Assembly: GCA_021396245.1 (NCBI GenBank)
Contig: WNYE01000061.1
Location: 62,001-126,000, forward strand
Source: Sporothrix humicola
Lineage: Eukaryota; Ascomycota; Sordariomycetes; Ophiostomatales; Ophiostomataceae
Direction of reading: 5' to 3'
DNA length: 64,000 nucleotides
Part shown: piece by piece, positions 54,665-64,000 of the stretch
Layout of the letters: each line of letters starts with the position of its first letter
Numbering within the stretch: position 1 is the stretch's first letter
Notes under the pieces: model-generated
Databases searched by the model: none
Told to the model about the DNA's origin: nothing
The model's input: the letters and a program-made list of their open reading frames with translations, nothing else
Position numbers and translations under genes: made by a program

Positions 54665-57223
54665 TCATTCGGTTTCCTGCCTCTTCTGAGGCGCCCAGTT
54701 GTTCAGCCACTCCCAGGCCTTGGTGGCATCTGCACCTTCGGCTTCACAGGCGGCCACGCACCATGCCAGTTCGTACACACCACCGCCCTGGCCCTCCAGC
54801 AGCTCCGCCACAGCCCTCCGTTTCTGCGACTCTTCGTCGACGCAAAAGTGCATCGGCTTGTTGGGCTCGGACACGGCGTCGGCCACCAGCGGCTTGACCA
54901 AGGGAAGAAGCGCGCCTGTGCCGACAGCAGGAGCCCCATTAGCGTCCAGGAACGGACCCAGGCCTTGGTTGGCGCGTGCCGTCTTGCACCAGTCCTTGTT
55001 GCCGCACCATGCTTTGCCGCAGCCCGTCAAGAGCTGTGCCAGATACCGCCGCTCGACACGCCGGCGCAGTGCTTTGCCCTCGGGATCGTGCGTGCTCACA
55101 TAGAGCGGCGCGAAACAGGTGCTGCACAGGCCCAGTTTGGGCGCGTCGCTGTTCGAGGCAGGCGGCGGCTTGATCTGGCCCTTGGGACCAACACCGAATC
55201 GAGTGCGGCCGCAAAGAGCATCGCGACACACGTCGGGCGGGACACGACGCTGCCGATCAAGGTCGTGGTGCTGTAGATGGGCGCGCATATCGCGCAAGCG
55301 CACAATGGCGCCGCACAGATAACAGTCGGTCGTGCGGGCGCCGTCGGCACGCTCGTGCGGAGTCTGGCCCGTAAGTTGAGTTGCGGCGTCGACGGACGGG
55401 TCGGTGGGATCGCCTTCTTGCGGCACCTCGAGCTGGCAGAACTGGCACAGGATCAGCTTGGACGGACAGCTGGTCGTGCGGTGGCGTGCAAGGTCTGGCA
55501 GCGAAGTGAACGGTGGAACGATGCCAACACACGTCGGTGCCGGGCAGTGGTAGAGGCGGTCTTCGCCGACAAACCCTGGGTGGAAGATGAGGTCGTGCTT
55601 GGTCTTGCTGGCTGCTGTGTTTCCGCGTCCGCCGTCATCGCCGCCGCTGGGATCAAGTGCGCAGTGCCAGTGGTTGGCCCAAGCTGTCGACCGCTTTGCA
55701 AAGACCTGCTTGCACGTCGGGCAGGCCACGTTGTTGCGCAGGCAAAAGTTCTCGTGCAGCACCATGGACCGGCTGGGCACCCACTGGAAGCAGTTTTTGC
55801 ACTGCTCTTCGTCGGGGCCATGGACATCTTCGGCCGCTTTTGAAGACGTGCCGCCAAGAACAGAGCCGCCTTCCTCCTCGAGCACAATCTTGGCCCGGAG
55901 TGTAAACTTGTGCGCTTTCGTCGTGGACAAAGGCGTATCGGGGTGTTTCCAGCCGTGGACAGAAATCCACAGAGCCTCGGCCGTCTCGAGTTCGTGGCTT
56001 GACGGCTGCAGCACAATCGTCTTGGTGTGATCCGTCGTGCCGTCGGCAATGGCGAAGTTGGCCCATACGTGCTCGGTCTCTCGTGCCCGGACGCGGTGCC
56101 GAGACGAATATGGGCTGACCAGCAGGTCCACAAAGTAGCCCTTATCCAGTGTCTCACCGTCGGAGCCGGTCTCGTCCTCGTCAAGTCCTGAAAGAACAAT
56201 CGCCAGCGGCCGTGACCGATCCCACGACGGCAGTTCGTAGTCGACATATTCGCCAGACCGTACTTGGCCTGACACTGGCTTCCAGATATCGATGGCGCCA
56301 CCCGGGCTTGTGCTGCCGCCCTCTTCGTCAGATGCTCCCTTGCCTGTGCCGCCGCCCAATGGCACAGCCTCGCCCTGGATCTGCCGCATCGTCTCCCGTG
56401 CCTGTTCCTCGTCTAGTGCTTCAATGTCCACCTCCAGGTCCGTGTCTACCACACAGATGCCCTCCCCGGCTGGTTTGAAGTCGTCGATCCGGAACCGGAA
56501 CTCGTCTGCCGTGCCATGTCCGCCGCGGACTGCAAATACCGAACCGCGCGTCAGCGTCGTGTATCCTTCGCGCAGCTGACGCTCCAGCAAGGGTCGCCAG
56601 TCGGCCGGATTGTACCCCGCTGCCAGTGGCCGCAGGTGCACAAACGTGCCCTTGGGCAGCGGGTAGAACGTGACCACGAGCCGGTCGTCGGTCTTGTCGT
56701 CGATTTCCAGCGCATTCTGCAGGTACTTGCTCAGCACGACCTCGCCCTCCTGCGCTGAAAACTCGCGGATGCCTGCAAAGACGGATTTGCCCGTGGAGGC
56801 GCTCGTAAGTCGGAACGTCAGCGGCTGTGGCAGATCGTAGCCGTCGCCGTCGCTGGCACCAACACCCGCACCGTGGCTGTACCCATAGCTGCGGAAATCG
56901 TTGAGCGACCCAAACGCAGACCGGCTGCCATAGTGCGAGCTGCCGCTGGCGCTGTTGGCCTGCTGGCGGGCGCGTGCAGCGGCACTCAGCAAGCCCTCGA
57001 GCGCGGATGGCGGTAGCAAGATCTTGTCACCCTGCGGCCGTGCGCGGAGTCTTGAGGGTTGGGGCTGTGGTGAATCTGAAAATGCATCTGGCGCAGGTGA
57101 TGGCGAAGAGCTGGCTTTGCCACCGGGTGCTAACAGAGTGAAAATCTCCTCGTAACGGATCTGAAGCTGCGGGTCCTGTTGCTGCGCATCAAGCTGCATC
57201 TGCTGGTCGTCGTCGTCGTCCAT
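54665..57223 (-). CDS. Ufd1-domain zinc-finger protein with AZUL-like and UBA-like C-terminal regions
   Basis: An intronless frame of 852 residues. After a Gln/Asp-rich start, residues about 55-270 match the Ufd1 N-terminal fold (DKILLPPSALEGLL, REFSAQEGEVVLSKYLQNAL, FYPLPKGTFVHLRPL), which in Ufd1 binds ubiquitin and Cdc48/p97. Around 470-510 is a TRAF-like zinc finger (CKNCFQWVPSRSMVLHENFC, then CPTC), followed by more Cys/His pairs near 565-650. Near 715-755, RRYLAQLLTGCGKAWC and CGNKDWC resemble the AZUL zinc finger known from UBE3A ligases. The last 45 residues (YELAWCVAACEAEGADATKA and following WLNNWAP) resemble a UBA-type helix bundle. The role is probably in ubiquitin-dependent protein turnover with Cdc48. 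The Ufd1 assignment is firm; the C-terminal ones are motif-level inference. It is much longer than Ufd1 itself and so a distinct family member. Confidence 0.9.
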   Translation of the reverse strand: MDDDDDQQMQLDAQQQDPQLQIRYEEIFTLLAPGGKASSSPSPAPDAFSDSPQPQPSRLRARPQGDKILLPPSALEGLLSAAARARQQANSASGSSHYGSRSAFGSLNDFRSYGYSHGAGVGASDGDGYDLPQPLTFRLTSASTGKSVFAGIREFSAQEGEVVLSKYLQNALEIDDKTDDRLVVTFYPLPKGTFVHLRPLAAGYNPADWRPLLERQLREGYTTLTRGSVFAVRGGHGTADEFRFRIDDFKPAGEGICVVDTDLEVDIEALDEEQARETMRQIQGEAVPLGGGTGKGASDEEGGSTSPGGAIDIWKPVSGQVRSGEYVDYELPSWDRSRPLAIVLSGLDEDETGSDGETLDKGYFVDLLVSPYSSRHRVRARETEHVWANFAIADGTTDHTKTIVLQPSSHELETAEALWISVHGWKHPDTPLSTTKAHKFTLRAKIVLEEEGGSVLGGTSSKAAEDVHGPDEEQCKNCFQWVPSRSMVLHENFCLRNNVACPTCKQVFAKRSTAWANHWHCALDPSGGDDGGRGNTAASKTKHDLIFHPGFVGEDRLYHCPAPTCVGIVPPFTSLPDLARHRTTSCPSKLILCQFCQLEVPQEGDPTDPSVDAATQLTGQTPHERADGARTTDCYLCGAIVRLRDMRAHLQHHDLDRQRRVPPDVCRDALCGRTRFGVGPKGQIKPPPASNSDAPKLGLCSTCFAPLYVSTHDPEGKALRRRVERRYLAQLLTGCGKAWCGNKDWCKTARANQGLGPFLDANGAPAVGTGALLPLVKPLVADAVSEPNKPMHFCVDEESQKRRAVAELLEGQGGGVYELAWCVAACEAEGADATKAWEWLNNWAPQKRQETE

Positions 57224-58190
57224 GTTTTGTTGTGTTTCAAGGTCTTTTTTTGTTTGTGACGTAGTTGTGTTGCCTTGTTGAGGTTATCTCATTGTGAAAA
57301 TGTAGCTGCAAGCGCTAAGGATATCGCGATATCGCTGGTGATATGGGGTAAAATGAAAGTAGGAAGAGTAAAGAAGGAGGAAAGGAAGGAAGAAAAGATT
57401 GTCGCAATGAACGCCAAGTCGTCGAGATAAAGCTGGAGCTTGAAGCTTGGAAAGCTCGCTTGGTGTTTTGCCGCCCAATTGCCAAATCAGTCAGCAGGCG
57501 TCGCATGTGTTCTTGCCTGTTGCGCCCTGTTGCGCCCATCTCAGGCACATTCCCGATGCTTCTATCGGCGCAGGGCTAGCCTGGTTTTAGTGCGAAAGAG
57601 AGCATGGGAAAGAGAGCACCCGTTTCTGGGTATGGCGCACGTGACCAGTGGCGAAAATGATTATGAAAGCGATGTTGACTTATTGACTTTCATCATCACG
57701 ATCATACAGTTTTGTTAAGTTTTGTTGCGTGTAAAAGTCATCATAAATATTCAAGTAAGATAATGATACTATATATGTCCAGCCACATATGTTCAAAATG
57801 AAGAAAAACTATCCAACGCGACAAGGGCCGCGGATCCAATGCCATTTGATGTTCCCAAAAAGTGAAAGAAGACGCCATCCAAGGAAATGAGTAAAAAAAG
57901 AAAAAAAGACAATGAAAAGAAACGAAGGGGGCAGAGTCAGTAATACAAAACATAAGAAAGAAAAAAGGCCGTTGCATGAAGCCAATAAAAGAGCGAGAAA
58001 AACACAGTCAACCAATGCATCCAGCACGGCGACGAGACAATCTAGACCAATATAGAAAAAAAGAAGAAGAAAAAAAACACTTAGCGGATCCTCCACTCCG
58101 TAGCAGAGTATTCCAGCTTTTATCCAGTCGCTTCCCAAATCAAACAAAAGAAACACACCCGACCGCCCTACGTGCAGACACAAAATCTGC
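57224..58190. other. Intergenic region between two minus-strand genes
   Basis: 967 bases holding the promoter of the Ufd1-domain gene and the 3' end of the BAR gene. Bases 57,890-58,080 are A-rich on the + strand, hence T-rich downstream of the BAR coding end. No gene is recognised. Confidence 0.55.
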
Positions 58191-59613
58191 CTAGTAGTTG
58201 GACTCCCGACGAGGTGCAGGGACCGGCGGTGGAGGCTTCTTGTTGCGGTTCGGCGGCGGCGGCGGCGGCGCTTTGCGGACTGTTCCACCGGAAGACATGG
58301 CGACGTTGCTCGTGCTCCGGCTCAGACTTCCAAAGCTAGTAGCCGGAGATGCGCTGCGCTCGCCCCATTCTGGACTGCCGCTGCCGCTGCCACCGCTGGT
58401 ATCGTCGTTGTCGTCCGCAAATGCATTGCCGCTGTTCGGGTGTCCGTTTGTTGTTTGGATGCGGCCGACGGGGCGGAGGCCTGTGCGAAGAGACGTGACG
58501 GCGGCGGCACCTCCGCTGACGGCAAGCGGGTTGTTGTAGGTCGAGAACGACTTGGGCGGCTGGCTACTGGCTGCAGAACCGTTGCTACCAGGCTGGTACG
58601 AGTTGGCGCGGCCAATGGCCGGGCGGGCGGGCTTCTGTGGCGGCGAGTTGTTGCTGGAGCGCGGGTGGCTCGTGTTCGAGCGGATGGGCATGCGGACTGG
58701 CGGTGCCTCGGGTTCTTCATCCAGGTACGACGAGTCGCCAGCTGCTGCAGCACCCGCACGGCTACCGTACGATGGCATCCGCTCGTTGTTGTACGACCGT
58801 GCAGTGTTGGATCGGCTGCGGCCGCCGCCGTAGCTGCCGTTGCCGCTATGATTAGCAGCGGCAGGGGCAGGCCACGACTGCTTGACACGCCGCAGCTCCT
58901 CGGCGCAGCGCTCGTGGTACTCCAGCTCGCAGTCCAAGAAGCCCGTCAGGTCGCGGATGCTGTCGGCCTCGGCCTCCTTGACGTCCTGCATCCGGCGCAT
59001 GACGTCTTCGTTGCTCTCCTCGTACTTGGCGCGGTTTGTCCGGAGCTCCTCTTCGATGCGGAAGTCGTCCCGTTTGGCCTTTTGCATCCGTCCAATGCTG
59101 GCGTCGTACACCAACCGCCGGTTCTCGAGCTTCTTGCGTGCAGCCTAAGCATGTGTTAGTAGCAGTCAAATAAAATTAATGATTTCTAGTTTGGCCTACC
59201 TGGTACTCCCGCAGCATGGCCAGGTTGCGCTCCAGCGACTCCAGCCACGTCGCCGTTGCGTCGGCTACGTAGCGCTCCTGGGCAGATGCCAGGCGCTCGT
59301 TGGCACGGCCGAGGCTGGTCAGGCAGTTGCCAAAGTGTGAGTCGTGTTCAAAGTCTTCGCCATGGCTCGTCATTGTGCGGCCCAGGTAGCTGATGGGCAG
59401 GCCCTTCTCCTTGTCGTCAAACGTCTCGCCCCGGCGGCCCACCCACTTGACGTAGGCGGTCATGGACTTTTGCAGGCGGTCCATGCCGTCATACCGAAGG
59501 TTCATCTCCGTCTCCAGCGCCTTGAAGTCATCCGACATGGCCGTCTTGGCCTCGCCGCCCATCTTCTCGCTGGTCCATTGCACCGCGCGGTCGAGTTTCT
59601 TGGTGAAGTTCAT
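58191..59613 (-). CDS. BAR-domain membrane-curvature protein with proline-rich tail
   Basis: Two exons, 59613-59200 and 59144-58191, encode 455 residues. The 55-nt intron has a GTAGGC donor, a TACTAAC branch site and a CTTAG acceptor, and joins in phase 0 (EYQ-AARKK). Residues 1-about 235 are almost wholly helical and begin MNFTKKLDRAVQWTSEKMGG, a typical fungal BAR/amphiphysin-type start. The three long charged helices fit a membrane-bending dimer acting in endocytosis or vesicle traffic with cortical actin. The remaining 220 residues are Ser/Gly/Pro-rich with PxxP runs (PPPPPPNRNKKPPPPVPAPR) that could bind SH3 proteins. There is no SH3 domain of its own, which separates it from Rvs167. It is in tandem with the Ufd1-domain gene. 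Confidence 0.93.
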
Positions 59614-62600
59614 AATGGCGGTAGGAGTGTATGTGAGGTCGTTTTGTATTTCTGCGCCGTGTAGGCTCTAAATTTGCGCTTTTTTGAAAATGATGTGCTT
59701 CGTAATGATTATCGGCTCTGAGAGGATCGTGGCAGCGTCGATGCTGCAAATGGATATGAAAGCCGACTAGGTAATAATGTGGTGTATTGTGGTCGAAGAC
59801 AGGAAGATACTGTCTTGTTGTATATTTATTCTTCGTCGTTGTCGAGGTGCTCACGAGGACAGGCCGAATGCGTCTGCAACATAAACAACACAGGATGCTT
59901 CAAAGAAACAATTGAAAGAGTGAATGGCGAGAATAAAGAAACAGAAACAATAAAGAATGAAAGAAGACCAAAATCGGGACCTGGAAAAATGAAGAGGGAC
60001 CAGCAAGACAAAATAGGGAATGGACTAAACAAAGGATGGCGGGAAAGAAACAGGGGGGTCCAGGGTAACAAAATAACGATGGCGTGGGTAATGGTGGGGA
60101 GGGGGGCAAGGCCAGCGAGCCAGGGTATTATTATTTTAATATTGTCAGATCTGCAAGAAAAACCGTTGGGACGGAAGGGCGAGGCAATTAAAGAAGAATG
60201 TTGTTCGACACAGCAGAAACAGGGAAAGACAAAACAGGAAAATAGAAAAGTAGGAAAAGTAGGATGCAGGAGCAAGAAATGGACGAAAAGAATACAAGGG
60301 AGTCAGGAGAGGAATGGCGAGAATGAGAAGACAATCTGGAGGGCAGGGAGCTGCCAGAAATAAGAACGATTTCGATGGCACGACTCAAGAGAACTGACAA
60401 ACGGGCAAGAAACGAAAACCGAAAACTGGCGGCTCGAGACTGCAAGAACAAAGAGATCTGGTGATTGTTCTGGACGGTGAGTTGAAACGGAGACAGACAG
60501 GGTAGTGACCTTCCTGGCGGTTGGCTCTTCATCTGTATTTTGCATTTTCGTATCTTTATTTTTGTCTCCTGTCTCCTGTCCCCAGTCGGTAGCCCTAGCC
60601 TCTTCTCCTGGCCTGTCGTCTCTTGCTTGTCTTCGTCGGCCCGTTTCAAGCTTTGCTCCGTCTTGGTGGCAGAGTGGGTGTTTGGGATGGTGTGAAGTAT
60701 TTCGTACTCTGGGCTTCTTTTGGTCGGTCTCTTTTCAAAGTATTTTCTCTTCCTCCTCTTTTTGCATATTGCCAATTCAACCGTCACGCCGGCTGTTGGC
60801 CAGACCCCAAACCGGTGGTATTTTGCCCCTGCAGGGGTCCCCCACATCCCCCTTTTGCCTTTTTGTCTGTTGTCCGTTTTGCGATTCAAGTTTCGTTAGT
60901 TCTTAATAGCATGCAGCGGGAGGAATAGTGCGTGCATGGTGGCTGAAAGTAGCTGCAACCAAAAGCACCAAAAGTTGCACTCAATCGCACTTGGAGGCCG
61001 CGACGACGCGTTGAGGGGTTTCCATGGGGACGGAAGATGGACACTGAGCTCCGACGATGAGTGCAATTTGGGGACCGCCAACTTTGGGCCAGATCGCCAC
61101 TGGACGCCAATGGCCGCTTCTGTCGCGCGCCGCCGTCTGGTCTACCCACAATGCGACCCTCTTTGGTGACTTGCGCCGATCGATGCCTACCCAGAGAACG
61201 GCAACATAGTTGCAGTCCTCCTGCAGAGAAAGAAAAAGCAGTAGGTGAAGAAGCGCCGTATGGGTGTGTGGATGGAACACGGGTGCTGTGCGGCGGTGGT
61301 TGTTGTGAGGCGTTTTGAGTGAGGCAAAAGGGACGAAAAGAGGCAAAATGTGTGACACCGATTGCTCATTGTTGTCTTTCTCTTTCCCTGCCACAGTATT
61401 TCTTTACGCGCATACGAATACGGGGCACCTTTATTTTTCTAAAGAAAGTAGAAAGAACACGAGGCCGTCAGTTTGTCGTTTGCTCCTGCCTCAAACTGCA
61501 AGTTTTCTCGTGCTCCCCTCTCAAAAGAAAAACGGAAGCTGCACTAGCCCCATCGCAAACGTGTTAGAGCTGTGGATCGTGCCTTCTGGAACGGCCGCCG
61601 GTGGTGGAAATCCACCCACATCTGCAGCCCGGTCAGGGCCCAGGCCATGCCAGTGTGTGTGCTGTTCCAAAAAAAGAAAGTGCCAACCGCCGCGAAGCAT
61701 CCACTAAAAAAGGGGAGAAGCCACCAGGGAAAAGGGCGAGAAGCGCTAACAGAGTTAGACACACTAAAACCAGGGGAACTGCCATGGACAGACGACAAAG
61801 GAGGGAAAGAACTCGCCAGCAGCCCTCCCAAAGAACTTGTTGAAATGCGTATTCTGGGGCGCAGGGAGAACCGAAATCCAGACGTCTGGAAAGAGCCAGC
61901 GAGTGACTGTGGAAAGGGAGGGCTTGAAGGAAGGAGGGACCGCTGACGGCCAATGTCGCTGGCAGAGCAGGAAAGAGCATACGACAACGCGTACGACAAC
62001 TCTGCCGATTCATTTGGCACCGCCGGGGTTCTTCATTTCCATTCATTTCGCTCCAGAAAGCCATGACGCTGTAAACTCACGACTCGTATTCATTCCCTCT
62101 CCAATTTTAGCATCCAATCGCCAATCGTTTGCATCGGCGCCGCTTCCTCTTTGTGAGATCCCTTTGTTCGCTGACGACGTCCTTCGTCGATGCTGTCGTG
62201 GCCTCCAAGCCACCGTGAGTTTATTTGCTAGTAGCGAAAATACAGCGCCTACAGCGTTAGCAGCGCCAAACGGCGCCAAAAGTGAGCCGAACATGGCCTT
62301 TTGACAGTGGGCCAACGTCAACCAACGAAATCGACGGCCTTTTCGATATGCATCCGCCAACAATCTATCAGAAGCCCCTGCATGCACTGCCGATTGCCTC
62401 GCTCACCTCTCGGCCAAGCAATGGCATTCCATGGCCAGCTCTGCTACACCTTGTGTGTCGGTGAATCTCACCTGGGCGCGACGCCGAATTCGCGACAAAG
62501 TTTCCCTCCGAACTTTCCGTCCGTTTTGAATCACCGTTTTCAAAGGACTCTCCAGAAGGTCAGTTATCTTGCCATGACATGGAAGCATCTGACCATCACT

Positions 62601-64000
62601 GGCTTCATTACGCCCTGGCGCCGCGAATACGAATACAACATGCTGTCTCATCAAAACGAATGGCCACAAGGCATCGTCGGCAATGTGCGCACGTCCCTTG
62701 CCCAAACCAGCCCAAACCAGATCGAAAATAACCCAAATACCCATCCCGATCGTCTGTGCCTGACAATCAGTATTTTGTCTTGGGCAAAGGTGTCTTTGTA
62801 TCGTCCATCTTGCATCCTATATCTTATCTGGACCCCGTCTTTGTGTTCCTCTTTTATCCTCGACCCGCCCAGGCCCCAAACCTGTTTCAGCCCCAAAGCG
62901 CCCAATGCCAATCACTGCATCCCCTTGCCTGGGTATTTGACATGTCGACGGCAAATTCCTCGAGTCCTGTCACGCCGTGCTCTTTGTCTGGCTGGATACT
63001 GGCTGGATCCTGGCTGTTTGGCTGTTTGTCTACAGAATCTCTAGAAGTTGAGTTGACACCGGTGCCCAGCCCTCTTGCTGCAACTTCTCATACAAATGCT
63101 ACTCTGCAACAAGACAACTGATTGAACGCAGCAAATGCCACCGTCCCGCAACTTCCGGGCGGCAGCCCTCCGGTTTCTATGCCAAGCACTTCCACGGCGA
63201 TCAAAGACGATCAAGGATGCGCGGGTGGCGGAGCAGTCTCCATGTCCACTCTATGAACGGGTCTGGCCATCTTGGCCCATTTTATTCGTCTTGGTCTGGC
63301 CAACGTTACGACGACATTCCATGTCAGTTGGCGTTGATGTCTCGAAAGTGAAGAACGAGCCGTGACAAAGAAGCTCTCCTCTTGGCGCCAGGAATTGCCA
63401 ATACTAATGTTCTCCATTCTTGTTAGAGTCTTGAGACGTCGAGTGTTCGTGAAAGTCAACCGAGCGCTTCGACAAGATGGCCATCTCAGTCTTGTAAGCT
63501 GACAAGGCGAGCTTGGGTTAGGCACCCAGTCGACAGTTCGTATCCGGGCGTCGCTAAAGGCCTATGGACAACTGGATTTGCACCGGAACAAAATTTATCA
63601 TGGCCCTGGGCAGGTCTCGTGATAGTCATTAGATTCCGCTCCGTACACCGTACATGCACGGCAAATACGTCGGAGGCCAGTTCCGTCGATACTGTCGTGC
63701 TACTGCAAATTACTCGATGCAGGCTAGCTCCGGCAACTTGAGGTCGTTTTGCCGGGCCAGGCTTTCGTTTAGACCAGTCGGCCATTTTGTATCGCCAATG
63801 ACAAATTCTGAGAGACCTGGCCCAGTGCACCAAAACAAAGTAAACAGCTCGAAAAAAAAATCTTATTCGAATATCATGAAGTAGGGAATAGGAAAACAAG
63901 AAGATGCAGCCCAACATATCGTCAAACTACCCCAGACCTGATTCGGGATGTGCTTCCGGCGTCGTGCCCCCGCAAAACCCCTCTCCGTAGAGGCCCGTCT
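59614..64000. other. 4.4-kb terminal region without a recognisable gene
   Basis: Bases 59,850-60,360 are purine-rich on the + strand, so pyrimidine-rich in the direction of the BAR gene, consistent with its promoter. From about 60,500 to 60,900, and again near 62,000-62,200, the + strand is pyrimidine-rich, suggesting promoter-like sequence for a plus-strand transcript. All frames are short (up to about 250 codons at 62301-63044) and overlap others. None resembles a family I know. No tRNA or transposon signature was found. Confidence 0.5.

Noticed and set aside
1..64000. Search by eye for tRNA genes, CRISPR arrays and transposon ends
   Set aside because: TTCGA-containing candidates lacked paired A/B boxes and cloverleaf symmetry. 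No spaced direct repeats, long terminal repeats or transposase motifs were seen.

Overview
The window reads as nuclear DNA of a filamentous ascomycete (Pezizomycotina). Coding regions are GC-rich. Spliceosomal introns are short, 50-107 nt, with GTRNGT donors and CTAAC/CTGAC-type branch sites. Leaders are pyrimidine-rich, and there is a highly reducing polyketide synthase together with fungal-type ABC transporters. Gene content fits Sordariomycetes. I cannot name a species, and Ophiostomatales would only be a guess. I saw no rRNA, tRNA, CRISPR array or intact transposon.

Bases 1-11,113: the 3' end of a low-complexity, possibly regulatory protein. Next come two secreted carbohydrate-active enzymes, a GH2 exo-beta-D-glucosaminidase type protein (+) and a GH43 enzyme (-, two exons). 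Then an Artemis/SNM1-type DNA repair nuclease (-, six exons, one of whose introns is best read as GC-AG). Bases 11,114-16,181: a long divergent intergenic region, with a probable spliced leader, upstream ATGs and a cluster of CGCG motifs, leads into a Zn2Cys6 regulator whose DNA-binding region resembles Rgt1 glucose regulators.

Bases 16,182-24,087: a 7.9-kb stretch with no recognisable gene. Bases 24,088-34,185: two full-length ABC transporters of different subfamilies face each other, an ABCG/PDR type (+, no introns) and an ABCB/MDR type (-, eight exons). Bases 36,932-49,260: an FSH1-type serine hydrolase (-) and a highly reducing PKS (+, KS-AT-DH-ER-KR-ACP, one intron) are divergently transcribed across 4.5 kb. 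The PKS has no release domain, so the hydrolase is a natural candidate to offload the product and the transporters to export it. That grouping is inferred from position and family precedent. The PKS dehydratase motifs deviate from consensus.

Bases 49,261-64,000: ordinary conserved genes. These are a small conserved protein whose reading frame may extend far upstream, an uncharacterised 458-aa protein, a Ufd1-domain protein with zinc fingers and probable AZUL-like and UBA-like ends, and a BAR-domain protein with a proline-rich tail. The last 4.4 kb shows no recognisable gene.

Exon boundaries were placed by eye from splice signals and continuity of conserved motifs. Spliced totals are exact multiples of three in every multi-exon gene reported.
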